Part shown: positions 46,349 through 54,347 of the stretch, one piece after another
Position numbering within the stretch: position 1 is the first letter of the stretch
Layout of the letters: each line of letters starts with the position of its first letter
NCBI RefSeq assembly: GCF_002901445.1
Contig: NZ_PPPD01000004.1
Location: 1-64,000 of the forward strand
Reading direction: 5' to 3'
DNA: 64,000 nt
DNA from: Deinococcus koreensis
GTDB lineage: Bacteria > Deinococcota > Deinococci > Deinococcales > Deinococcaceae
Notes under the pieces: model-generated
Told to the model about the DNA's origin: nothing
The model's input: only the letters and a program-made list of their open reading frames with translations
The model's database searches: none
Translations under genes and position numbers: made by a program

Positions 46349-46885
46349 TCAGTCCAGACTGTCACTGACGGCCCTCCACCCCGTGCTGGTTTTGACCATC
46401 TCGGCGGTCATCCCCCGGATGGCCTTGAGACTGGAGAGGCCGGCCAGCCAGTGCGGCGGCACGTTCGGCGCCGGCTCGACGACCGGGGTGATGTGGGCCA
46501 CCAGCGTCGTCCGGCCGCCGGCCGTCACCGTCCTGTCGGCCAGGGACTTCAGCTCGCCGGAGCGGTACTGCGCCAGACAGAGTTGGCCCCCTCGCACGAA
46601 CGGCTGCGCCCTGGCGGTGGCATGCAGCACGACCGCCTCGCCGGCCTGCTCGACCTGAACCAGGCCCAGCGACCCCAGATCCACCACTTGCCGGGCCGTC
46701 TCCTCATCCACGGGAAGGCGCGCGGCCGGTTCGAGGTGCACATACTGAAGCAGGCAGATGGGTGTCGGCCCGCCCATCCGCTCGCGGACGACCCGGCCCA
46801 TGGTGGCGTCATCCGGTTCCTGGGGGCCGCACCCACCCAACGCGAGGCTGAGCAGTGGGAGCCGGGCGATCCGTGTCCTTCGCAC
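46349..46885 (-). CDS. Lipoprotein of the type IV secretion-like cluster
   Basis: 178 residues from a GTG at 46885 with GGAGGT before it. The short N-terminus (RRTRIARLPLLSLALGGCG) ends in a lipobox-like LGGC, so the protein is probably lipidated and exported. The rest has no recognised domain. Its place after the ATPase gene is compatible with a VirB7/TrbH-like outer-membrane lipoprotein, but it is longer than VirB7. Confidence 0.6.
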   Translation of the reverse strand: MRRTRIARLPLLSLALGGCGPQEPDDATMGRVVRERMGGPTPICLLQYVHLEPAARLPVDEETARQVVDLGSLGLVQVEQAGEAVVLHATARAQPFVRGGQLCLAQYRSGELKSLADRTVTAGGRTTLVAHITPVVEPAPNVPPHWLAGLSSLKAIRGMTAEMVKTSTGWRAVSDSLD

Positions 46886-46898
46886 CGTGCACCTCCAG

Positions 46899-47831
46899 TC
46901 AGTGAACCGTGGCCGGTTCCACGGGCTGCAGGCGCGCCCCACACGACGCCACAGGGGTAGGGGGTCGACCGGCCTGCAGGGCGCAGACGGCCTCGCGTAG
47001 ATCGTACAGATCATAGACCCCGAGCTCGCGGACGTGCAGCGCCCATCGGAAGATCGGTGTGGGGTAAAAGAGCGCCCCCAGCGGCCCGTTCCTGACCACG
47101 TGCGTGAGGTCATCGCCGTGGGTCGTCGCCACGACCTCGGCCTTCACGGACAGGTGCCGCAGGGTCTCGGCCTCCTCCCGGGTCTGCACCTCGTCGATCA
47201 CGAGGATGTGGCAGCTGTTGTTGGCGATGACCTCCAGCATCACCTCGTGCTGCCGGGCCTTGACCGGCACGAAGTAGCGGTCGCATTCCCCGATGCCAGG
47301 GTGCGGAATTCGCCCGTCGCCGGCCACCTCGTTCGACGTGTCCACGACCGTCACGTTGGCGTCCCACTGCTCCCCCAGAAGGCGGGCCACGTCCCGCAGG
47401 ATGGTGCTTTTCCCCTTGCCCGCCCGTCCCACGATGAGCAGGCTCGGGGCCTGGTGCAGGGAGGGCCGCAGCCACGCCGCCAACCCACTGAAGAACCGCG
47501 CCACGCGGATGGTGAAGCCGTCCGTCCCCTTCCCGTCGGCGCTGGGCACCCGGCTGATCCGGTGGCCGGTGCCGTCGATTCCGGCGCGGTTGTCGTCGCG
47601 GATCCCGTCGATGCGGCTGCGGAAGTCGGTCAGGTGGTGCTGGTCGACCACGACTCCCGGGTACTTGTGCCAGGTGCCGTGGTGCTTGATCTTGAGGGGC
47701 AGGCCAAAGCGCAGCTTGACCTCCTCCGTGTCGTGGATGACGGGCCGGAGCACCTGCCGGATGTCGGTGGGCAGGAGTCTGAGCAGGCGCTCGTAGTCGG
47801 CCAGTACGCGGTCTTGACCGTCACCAGTCAT
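46899..47831 (-). CDS. SpoIIIAA/Ycf45-like AAA ATPase in the VirB11 position
   Basis: 310 residues. Walker A GRAGKGKST is at 135-143, then TVVDTSNEVAGDGRIPHPG (161-179), and the Walker B-like HILVIDEVQTREEAET near 208-223, followed by ATTHG. The TSNEV-AGDG motif and the wording of the Walker B region are those of the SpoIIIAA / Ycf45 family, not of classical VirB11. SpoIIIAA is itself related to secretion ATPases. It would power pilus assembly or substrate transfer here. It overlaps the upstream gene's stop by four bases. Confidence 0.75.
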   Translation of the reverse strand: MTGDGQDRVLADYERLLRLLPTDIRQVLRPVIHDTEEVKLRFGLPLKIKHHGTWHKYPGVVVDQHHLTDFRSRIDGIRDDNRAGIDGTGHRISRVPSADGKGTDGFTIRVARFFSGLAAWLRPSLHQAPSLLIVGRAGKGKSTILRDVARLLGEQWDANVTVVDTSNEVAGDGRIPHPGIGECDRYFVPVKARQHEVMLEVIANNSCHILVIDEVQTREEAETLRHLSVKAEVVATTHGDDLTHVVRNGPLGALFYPTPIFRWALHVRELGVYDLYDLREAVCALQAGRPPTPVASCGARLQPVEPATVH

Positions 47832-48118
47832 GGTGAGCGCCGGGGCAGGAACGGGCCTGGGGCGTCCAGCAGCTCCTCCAGCAGCTCGTTCGTGCGGCGC
47901 TGCTCGGCGCGGCCCGTGAGCAGCAGGCGGACATGGGCCGCGTAGGCCAGCACCACGACCAGCAGAACCAGGCCCTTGGGATCAACGAAAGCCACGCTCA
48001 GCCCTCCCAGACTGAGCATCAGCAGGAACACCGTGTAGGCGGTGGTGGGTACCGGCAGCCTGTTCGTGCGGGGAACGTCACCCTGCACGACCGGGGCGGT
48101 CCCGTCGGAGTCCGTCAT
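47828..48118 (-). CDS. Small protein with two membrane helices
   Basis: 96 residues from the ATG at 48118. Two adjacent hydrophobic segments (TAYTVFLLMLSLGGLSVAF and GLVLLVVVLAYAAHVRLLL) form a hairpin at about 28-66, with a charged C-terminal tail. It overlaps both neighbours by four bases, so it is an integral member of the operon. It looks like the TrbD/VirB3 type of small subunit, but another VirB3-like protein is encoded upstream, so its role is uncertain. Confidence 0.6.
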   Translation of the reverse strand: MTDSDGTAPVVQGDVPRTNRLPVPTTAYTVFLLMLSLGGLSVAFVDPKGLVLLVVVLAYAAHVRLLLTGRAEQRRTNELLEELLDAPGPFLPRRSP

Positions 48119-48597
48119 GGGGTCACCTTCCTGAGTCGCTCGAACGCTTCGACCTGGGTCAGGACGTTGGCCCCACTCAGGCGGCCCCTGAACCAGCCCA
48201 GGAAGCGGTTGATCTCGCCCGGGCTCATGGGCCTGAGGGGCGTGTGGGTCCGCCGGCCCAGCGCGTCCCCCCTCCACCCCTGATCGTCCACGACGACCAC
48301 CCCTTCCGTGGACGGCACCTGGGCTTCGTAGACCGGCACCCCGGCCAGCGCGAGCGAGAGCATCACGCTCTTCGGCTGGTAGGTGTAGAACGGCACGGAC
48401 AGCACGCGCACCTGAACCGTGCGGTTGGGGTCGAGCCGGGCGCGCCGGATCGCCTCGGCCAGCACCACATCGGAGAGGCTCGGGGCGAAGATCAGGATGC
48501 GGCGCTGCGCCCGCTCCAACGCCAGCAGCAGGTCGTCATAGGGAGCAGCGTGCGCACTCCCCGTCAGGGCCAGCAGGAGGGCGGCCAGGCGCCTCAT
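48115..48597 (-). CDS. Exported phospholipase D-like half-domain protein
   Basis: 160 residues from the ATG at 48597. The signal peptide (RRLAALLLALTGSAHA) is followed by a compact alpha/beta domain: DDLLLALERAQRRILIFAPS, VQVRVLSVPFY, GVPVYEAQ and GVVVVDDQGW. The layout matches one half of a PLD-superfamily nuclease, but the HxKxxxxD motif is missing where expected, so it is likely inactive or structural. In other secretion systems such Nuc-like exported proteins occur beside transfer genes. It overlaps its neighbours by four bases on both sides. Confidence 0.6.
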   Translation of the reverse strand: MRRLAALLLALTGSAHAAPYDDLLLALERAQRRILIFAPSLSDVVLAEAIRRARLDPNRTVQVRVLSVPFYTYQPKSVMLSLALAGVPVYEAQVPSTEGVVVVDDQGWRGDALGRRTHTPLRPMSPGEINRFLGWFRGRLSGANVLTQVEAFERLRKVTP

Positions 48598-49907
48598 CGG
48601 GAGGGGACGCGCCCCTTGATCGCGTTGCCCAGGTTGGTGGCCGCGCCCCCCAGCACGTTGGTGACGTACCCAGAGAGGGCGAACATCGCCCCGATGGCGA
48701 AGATGTAGTAGGCGACGCCGTAGACCACCTGGATGGCGAGGGACACGATGGTGTCCACCAGGCGGCCCACCGTCTGCTTGAACACCTCCAGACTGCTGTT
48801 CAGGGTGCGGTTCACAGACTTCCACACGCCCTTGAGCAGGCCGGTGCCACCGTCGGACATGCAGGAGACGGTGGGATCGGCCTCCTGCTGCTGCTCGCAG
48901 GCTGTGGTGACGTCGTCCACCGCGCTGTCAAACTGCTCGCCCACGAGCACCGATTGCGTGCCGCTGATCTTGGCGACCACCCCCAGCTCCTGCTCGTACT
49001 GCGCCGCCATGCGCGCCGGCTCCACGAACACCTTGTCGATGGACAGATACGTGACCAGGGGCAGGGCGAGGGCGATCATCCAGGCCGACAGAAAGCTGCC
49101 GAAGATCATCCACACCACCTTCGTCTGCCCCCACAGCGTGAGGGCCACGCCGATCGGGAACAGGTAAATGCCCAGCAGCACCGCAAGGCCAGAAATGAAG
49201 ATGATGTTGGCGTAGGCAATGACCAGGCCCTGCATGAACAGCAGGGAGAAGGTGAGTCTCGCCCCGATCTTCTGCATGACCCCACCCGCCTTGGCCGCCG
49301 TCGTCTTCAGCACGGCGCCGCGGGCGGCCTTCGTTGAGACCGCCCCGATGGCGCGCAGCTGGGGCGCCGCGAAGGTCGTGGCGGTCACGGCCACCTTGCC
49401 CAGGACGCCCACCATGATGGCGCTCGACTCCCGCAGCTTGTCGTCCATAGCCCCGCTGAAGTTCTGGTTGCTCCACCTCACGGCGTTGTCCCAGCTCGTC
49501 ATGGCCGTGTAACTGACACTCAGGTTGGCGCTGTTGTTGAACGAGACGCTGAGCAAGGCAGCCACGAACGCCACCTGCACGAAGACGCCGCGCTTGCTCG
49601 CCCCGTCCCCTCCGGTCACGACGGCCCAGCCCCTGAGCAGGAAGCCAATCAGCGCGATGGTCGTGGCCACGCCCAGCACCACGGCGGGCAGGCCGGCAGC
49701 CTTGGCGCGGGCGGCGACCTCGTGTAGCTTCTGGCCCGGATTGCCCAGCGTGAAGTTCTGAAACTGTTCGAACGTGCCGACGCTCCTGGTCACGTAGGTC
49801 TGCACGGCTTGGTGCGTGGCGTCGATGTTCGCCTCGACGTCGGCGGCGCCGCCGAACGACAGGCCCAGCAGCAGCGTGAGGGACACCATCACCCCCACCC
49901 ACTTCAC
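48594..49907 (-). CDS. VirB6/TrbL-like polytopic membrane protein
   Basis: 437 residues from a GTG at 49907 that overlaps the upstream stop (GTGA). A signal-like first helix is followed by an exported segment, then six or more membrane helices (about 75-95, 108-125, 200-260, 270-295, 385-415). The size, the central hydrophobic block and the position after a VirB5-like gene fit VirB6/TrbL, the inner-membrane channel subunit. Sequence identity in this family is low, so the call rests on topology and context. Confidence 0.7.
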   Translation of the reverse strand: MKWVGVMVSLTLLLGLSFGGAADVEANIDATHQAVQTYVTRSVGTFEQFQNFTLGNPGQKLHEVAARAKAAGLPAVVLGVATTIALIGFLLRGWAVVTGGDGASKRGVFVQVAFVAALLSVSFNNSANLSVSYTAMTSWDNAVRWSNQNFSGAMDDKLRESSAIMVGVLGKVAVTATTFAAPQLRAIGAVSTKAARGAVLKTTAAKAGGVMQKIGARLTFSLLFMQGLVIAYANIIFISGLAVLLGIYLFPIGVALTLWGQTKVVWMIFGSFLSAWMIALALPLVTYLSIDKVFVEPARMAAQYEQELGVVAKISGTQSVLVGEQFDSAVDDVTTACEQQQEADPTVSCMSDGGTGLLKGVWKSVNRTLNSSLEVFKQTVGRLVDTIVSLAIQVVYGVAYYIFAIGAMFALSGYVTNVLGGAATNLGNAIKGRVPSR

Positions 49908-50923
49908 GGCACCACCTCCCCGAAGTCCAGCCCGCCCTCCGTTCCGCTCAGGACAGACTCGGCGTTGGCGTAGGCGCCGGTGATCGCCTTGCCGTATTCG
50001 ATGGCGGCGTCCAGGTTTTCCTGGGCCAGCGCCTCGAGTTCCTGGTTGACCTCCTCTTCGGCGGACAGCATGTCCTCCTCGCGACTCCGGCGCTCCAGCA
50101 TCAGCTGGGTGTTGGTCATGACCTGCTGCTGCACCAGCTCGCCCAGCTGGTTGAGCAGGGCCACCGAGAAGGTCGCGTCCTGCTTCATCTGTTCGGCGTC
50201 CAGCCTGACCTGCAGTTCGGCCACCTCGCGGGCACTGACCGCCGTGGCCGCATCCCGTGCGAAGGCGTCGGCCCGGCCCTCCTGGCCCGGCACGCCCACC
50301 ACGGCGGCCGCGCTGGCCAGGGCCGGTGCCGTATTGGCCTCCAGCGCTCCCGCCGCTTCCTCCTGGGCCTTCCTGGCCTTGTAGGCGGCATCCAAGCCCC
50401 GGGTGGCGTCCAGAGCGTCCTGAAGCCGCGCCGCGCGGGTGCTCAGAGTCAGGGTGGGATTGGCATTGATGGCCGTCTGCGCAATCCCGCCCGCCGTGTC
50501 CCGGGCCGAGCCCTCGTTCACGTCGCGCCGGGACTTCATGATGCTGGCGACCGCGCCGTACATGGTGCGGCGAAACGTGGCGTAATCGCCCCGCAGCGCC
50601 TCGCCCAGCTCCTCGGTGGAGGCGTTGAGGGCTCCGACACCCAGATATTCGCCGAGGTGGTTCAGGTAGTCGCTGGCGGAGCGGCCGATGACGTCTTGGG
50701 CAAAGCCTGACCAGTCCCCGTTGATGAGGTTGTCCGAGATAAAGAGGTGCATGGCGCGCAGCTGGCAGACCCATCTCAGGTTGTCACCGGTGTCGATGGG
50801 CACGCCACCGACCGTATTGACACTGCAGGCCTTATTCAGCAGCCCACCCAGATCCTCCCAGCCGGCCGCCCCTGCCTGACCGGCACCGGCCAGGAGCATC
50901 ACGCCCAGCACGCGGCGTCTCAT
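49904..50923 (-). CDS. VirB5/TrbJ-like exported helical protein
   Basis: 339 residues with a signal peptide (RRRVLGVMLLAGAGQAGAA). The mature protein is almost all helix, alanine- and glutamate-rich, with long coiled segments (residues about 170-330). This is the form of VirB5/TrbJ pilus-tip or assembly proteins. Two cysteines near the mature N-terminus (NKACSVN and RWVCQL) may form a disulfide. It sits between the VirB4 and VirB6-like genes, as in several conjugation operons. Confidence 0.65.
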   Translation of the reverse strand: MRRRVLGVMLLAGAGQAGAAGWEDLGGLLNKACSVNTVGGVPIDTGDNLRWVCQLRAMHLFISDNLINGDWSGFAQDVIGRSASDYLNHLGEYLGVGALNASTEELGEALRGDYATFRRTMYGAVASIMKSRRDVNEGSARDTAGGIAQTAINANPTLTLSTRAARLQDALDATRGLDAAYKARKAQEEAAGALEANTAPALASAAAVVGVPGQEGRADAFARDAATAVSAREVAELQVRLDAEQMKQDATFSVALLNQLGELVQQQVMTNTQLMLERRSREEDMLSAEEEVNQELEALAQENLDAAIEYGKAITGAYANAESVLSGTEGGLDFGEVVP

Positions 50924-53475
50924 GAGTCACCTCCGGACAGCTCGCTCACCAGGGTGCGGACGCCCTGGAGCACGTCCCCTCCCGCCGCTTCGACGTACCT
51001 GTCCTTGCGGGCGACCTCGTGGGCATGGCTGTTAAAGAGCCACAGGGCCAGCGTGCTCTCCTCCAGCCGAATAATGTCGCCCGACCGCTCCCCCGAAGGG
51101 CGCTCAGCGTTCTCCCCAACCAGCAGCGCGAATTCCGAGTATCGGCCCTGCACGGTGTTCAGTTCCGGTAAGGTGGTGGCCATGACCTGGGGCAGCCCCA
51201 GGATCTCGACCACGCCCGGCCGATCCGCCGTGCCGAGCGCCGCCCCTTTCGAGTAGCCCCCAACGAAGAGATGCGAGAAGCTGTCCTTCAAGGCACCGAA
51301 GGAGGCCGAGGCGGCCGGATCCTGAGTGGCGATGCCGAGACTGACGCCAAAGCTGCGAAACACCCGCAGCATCTGCAACATGTCCTTCACCTCCTGTTCG
51401 GTCTGGATCTGATGTTCGAACTCGTCAATGAAAATGAACTTCTTGACGTGGCGGGGGTAGGTCTTGGCCGTGCTCCACATGACGCTCTTGACGATGTGGT
51501 GGGCGACGCGGCGCATCAGCTCATCGTCCTCGGGAATCCCGCAGGTGGTGAGGTAGAGGCGCCTCGCGGTGATGGTGGTGTTGGACTGACAATCCACGAA
51601 AGGGGCGATGGGACTTGACCCCAGGGCTTTGCGCAGCCGGATGGCGACACTGCGGGCCGCGTCCAGCACCGGCAGCTCCATGGTCTTGCCCGTGTCCGTG
51701 TAGGTGCCGATGGTGCTCAACATGCGCTGCACATCGCTGATCTGCGGCCGGCGCTCCTCGTGCCGGAACTGCTTGTAGGTCGCCAGCATCGCCTCGCTGA
51801 TCGCCACATCCTCGTAGTCCGCGGCCCTGGCGTCTGCTGGCCGCTCCACGAACAGGCGCGTGAAGGAGATCAGGGCCGAGAGTTTCGTGCCGTCCGGCTC
51901 CTCCATGCCTGCGGGCAGGTCGAGAATGTTCCACCGAGTGTCGGACTCGTAGCCGAAGTTGATGATGGCGTGGTCGCTCAGGGCCCTGAAGAAGTACGCG
52001 AAATCCTGTTTGGCGTCGGACACCACCAGCACCGAGTCGGGGTATTTCGTCAGGTGGGCGCTGTACAGGCTCAGGGCCAGCACGGTCTTCCCGCTGCCGG
52101 AGGGGGCAAAGATGGCGAAGTGGGCCGTCCGGGTACGACTGGTGAACAGGTCGAACTTCACCAGCGACCCGTCGCGGCTCTGGAAGGTGATCGCGCCCTC
52201 CTCAAAGCCCTTCCAGGGGGCCACGGGCGGGAACAGGTCAATGAGGTTGGCGGTGTAGGGCTGGAACAGAAAGGCGGACTGGTACCCGCTGAAGGGGGCC
52301 AGGGCGAAATACTGGGCCACGGACTGAAAGCCGTAGCTGATGGGCGTGCCGCCCCTCAGCCGGGTGACGTTGCCGCGCGCCACCCGCTTCAGACGTTCCA
52401 GCTCGTGTGGGCTGCCCGCGATCAGCACCACGCTGACCCCCGCCTCGAAGCGGCTCTCGACCCCTTCCAGGCGCTGGGCGGCCTCGACCTCGGTCAGCAG
52501 GTTGGCCGCCTTGCCGGTGGGGATGACGCCCGGCGCCCGCACCCGCGTCCAGAGGTCGCCCTTTTTCTTCTCCAGCTCGGTGCTGACGTCGTAGTCATTC
52601 TCCCGGGTCGCCTCGACCACCACGTAAACCGTGCCGTGCAGGCCATCCGTGAGGTGCTTCAGGTAGCCCGTCTCGGTGTACTCCGGCAGGCGACCCAGGC
52701 TCAGCACCTCGACGTACCGGTCGCCCAGGATGGGGCCGGCCGCGTGCAGGTTGTCGATCCGGGTGCAGCCGAGTTGCCGGGTGAGGGTCAGGTGGTCGGG
52801 CCGGCCCCGGCGCAGGCTGTGCACGCGGCGCTGGGCCTGCGGAACGAAGGCGGGGGCCACCGGCCAGCCGGGATTGAACCAGGAAAACATCTCGGAAAAG
52901 ACGTCCTGCTGGCCCATGGGGCGGGCCGCGAAGCCTGCGGCCGTGAGCTGCGCCACCGTGGTGGTCTGCCAGCCCTGCGCGGTCTGGATGGCGTGCTGGA
53001 GCTCCTGGGGGCTGGGCGGCTCGTCGATGGTGAACCGCCCGGGGAGGGTCACCGTCGCCGTGGCGAAAAAGCGCCAGTGGGCCACCTCGCCACTCAGGAT
53101 CTTGTGCTCCAGCAGCTCGGCGCGGGCGAGGGTGAGTGCCCTCAGCACTCCATCTGGACAGCCCTCGGCGGCGCGGCGGGTGTCGAGGATCTCCTCCTCC
53201 AGCGCGCCGCGCAGACTGGTGTACGTGCGGAAGGTCTCGCCGTCGGGAACGGCCAGGTCAAAGACACTCTTCAGGGTGCTCTGGCGCCTCACCAGGTCGT
53301 CCTCGGTGAAGTGGAGGTGGGAGGGGGGCTCGAAGTACACCCCGTACACGAGTCGCCCGCCCTTGAGGATGACGATGTTCTCGTGCAGATCCCAGTAGTC
53401 CAGCTGCGTGTTGAGGTTTTTTCGTCCTGCGCCGCCGTTACTGTTCCCTGGCGTGTGCGGATGGGTGAACACCAC
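50920..53475 (-). CDS. virB4: VirB4-family secretion ATPase
   Basis: 851 residues from a GTG at 53475 after AGGAGG. The N-terminal half is the CagE/TrbE/VirB domain. Walker A APSGSGKTVLALSL lies near 455-468 and Walker B KKFIFIDEFEHQ near 675-688. The region LRVFRSFGVSLGIATQDPAA is typical of VirB4/TraC. It is the most conserved protein of the cluster and identifies it as type IV secretion-like. It energises pilus assembly or transport at the inner membrane. Confidence 0.92.
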   Translation of the reverse strand: MVFTHPHTPGNSNGGAGRKNLNTQLDYWDLHENIVILKGGRLVYGVYFEPPSHLHFTEDDLVRRQSTLKSVFDLAVPDGETFRTYTSLRGALEEEILDTRRAAEGCPDGVLRALTLARAELLEHKILSGEVAHWRFFATATVTLPGRFTIDEPPSPQELQHAIQTAQGWQTTTVAQLTAAGFAARPMGQQDVFSEMFSWFNPGWPVAPAFVPQAQRRVHSLRRGRPDHLTLTRQLGCTRIDNLHAAGPILGDRYVEVLSLGRLPEYTETGYLKHLTDGLHGTVYVVVEATRENDYDVSTELEKKKGDLWTRVRAPGVIPTGKAANLLTEVEAAQRLEGVESRFEAGVSVVLIAGSPHELERLKRVARGNVTRLRGGTPISYGFQSVAQYFALAPFSGYQSAFLFQPYTANLIDLFPPVAPWKGFEEGAITFQSRDGSLVKFDLFTSRTRTAHFAIFAPSGSGKTVLALSLYSAHLTKYPDSVLVVSDAKQDFAYFFRALSDHAIINFGYESDTRWNILDLPAGMEEPDGTKLSALISFTRLFVERPADARAADYEDVAISEAMLATYKQFRHEERRPQISDVQRMLSTIGTYTDTGKTMELPVLDAARSVAIRLRKALGSSPIAPFVDCQSNTTITARRLYLTTCGIPEDDELMRRVAHHIVKSVMWSTAKTYPRHVKKFIFIDEFEHQIQTEQEVKDMLQMLRVFRSFGVSLGIATQDPAASASFGALKDSFSHLFVGGYSKGAALGTADRPGVVEILGLPQVMATTLPELNTVQGRYSEFALLVGENAERPSGERSGDIIRLEESTLALWLFNSHAHEVARKDRYVEAAGGDVLQGVRTLVSELSGGDS

Positions 53476-53899
53476 GCTTCCTCCTCACGGGCCGCCCGGG
53501 CTTGAGCGCTCTGGCCGCGGTGGTCACGGCGGTGCCGACCTGCAGTTCGCGCGTCACCAGCAGGGGCACGGGGTGGTGGTCCACGTCCGGTTCATAGGCA
53601 TCGATGCCGCCGAACCACCAGTTGACCGCGTGCTCCACGATGCCGGGGGAGGGCAACAGCCGCTTCTTGACGGTGAAGTTGAGCGTCCAGGCCAGGGCCA
53701 CCATTCCCAGGGTCAGCAGCAGCTTGGGCGGCGGACTGACGAAGAGCTTGGCCGCAAGCATGGTGGAGAGGTAGAACGTGCCTCCGATCACCAGGACGTC
53801 GGAGAAGTCGAAATAGGAAATGAACCCGCATCGCCCGCTGGTCATGAAACACCGGTGGCGAAGCGGGCCCTGGCCCTGCCGAACGGCGTCGTGGGTCAC
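53438..53899 (-). CDS. VirB3-like small membrane protein
   Basis: 153 residues from a GTG at 53899 with GAGGAGGG upstream. A membrane hairpin covers about 30-75 (VLVIGGTFYLSTMLAAKLFV and LLLTLGMVALAWTLNF), and the C-terminal half is basic and cytoplasmic. Position between a VirB2-like pilin and VirB4, and the 38-base overlap with virB4, fit VirB3, which supports VirB4 at the membrane. It is longer than most VirB3 proteins. Confidence 0.65.
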   Translation of the reverse strand: MTHDAVRQGQGPLRHRCFMTSGRCGFISYFDFSDVLVIGGTFYLSTMLAAKLFVSPPPKLLLTLGMVALAWTLNFTVKKRLLPSPGIVEHAVNWWFGGIDAYEPDVDHHPVPLLVTRELQVGTAVTTAARALKPGRPVRRKRGVHPSAHAREQ

Positions 53900-53912
53900 T
53901 GGTTGTCCCTCC

Positions 53913-54251
53913 TCAGGCGCAGCCCGCCCCGAAGAGCGTGGTGGAGACGCCGGCAGACACCAGCACGATCACCACGCCGATGATCCCGTTCTTGAAGGAC
54001 TGGAAGGCATTCATCTCACCGAAAATCTTGCCCCAGCCGAACACCAGCAGCAGCACGCCCCCGGCCACCGCCACCAGGACGGGGCTGCTGAGCACCTTGA
54101 CCACCCAGCAGCCCAGCGTCTTGAACACGGCTTCCGGGGTGGTGCCCACCGTCGGGGCCCCGCCTGGCGTGCCCTGAGCGACGGCCCGGCCAAGGGTGGT
54201 CAGCGCGAGGAGGACGAACGAGGTGGTGTATGCCTGGACGGTCGCGGTCAT
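53913..54251 (-). CDS. VirB2-like pilin candidate
   Basis: 112 residues from the ATG at 54251. A cleavable first helix (TTSFVLLALTTLGRAVAQG) is followed by a short polar loop and two hydrophobic helices (VLVAVAGGVLLLVFGWGKIF and GIIGVVIVLVSAGVSTTLF). Three-helix composition with a processed N-terminus is the VirB2/TrbC pattern. Two cysteines (GCWVV and GAGCA) might form a disulfide. It is the first gene of the secretion operon, divergent from the VirB10-like gene. Confidence 0.7.
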   Translation of the reverse strand: MTATVQAYTTSFVLLALTTLGRAVAQGTPGGAPTVGTTPEAVFKTLGCWVVKVLSSPVLVAVAGGVLLLVFGWGKIFGEMNAFQSFKNGIIGVVIVLVSAGVSTTLFGAGCA

Positions 54252-54303
54252 GCCTGATCCCCCCACGGTGGTGTGCCGGAGGCCGCTCTCGGCCGTCCGA
54301 TGA

Positions 54304-54327
54304 CCTGACAGTAACATAACTATCAGG
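54304..54327. promoter_or_regulatory. Operator-like dyad between the two secretion operons
   Basis: CCTGACAGT (54304-54312) and AACTATCAGG (54318-54327) are imperfect inverted arms in the 96-base divergent promoter region. A TAACATAACTAT stretch inside could serve as -10 elements in either direction, so a bound protein would control both operons. Confidence 0.55.
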
Positions 54328-54347
54328 AAATTGGCTAGCATGTGGGC

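Noticed and set aside
46899..47831. Calling the 310-residue ATPase a plain VirB11
   Set aside because: Motifs around the Walker sites fit SpoIIIAA/Ycf45 better, so it is described as VirB11-position only.
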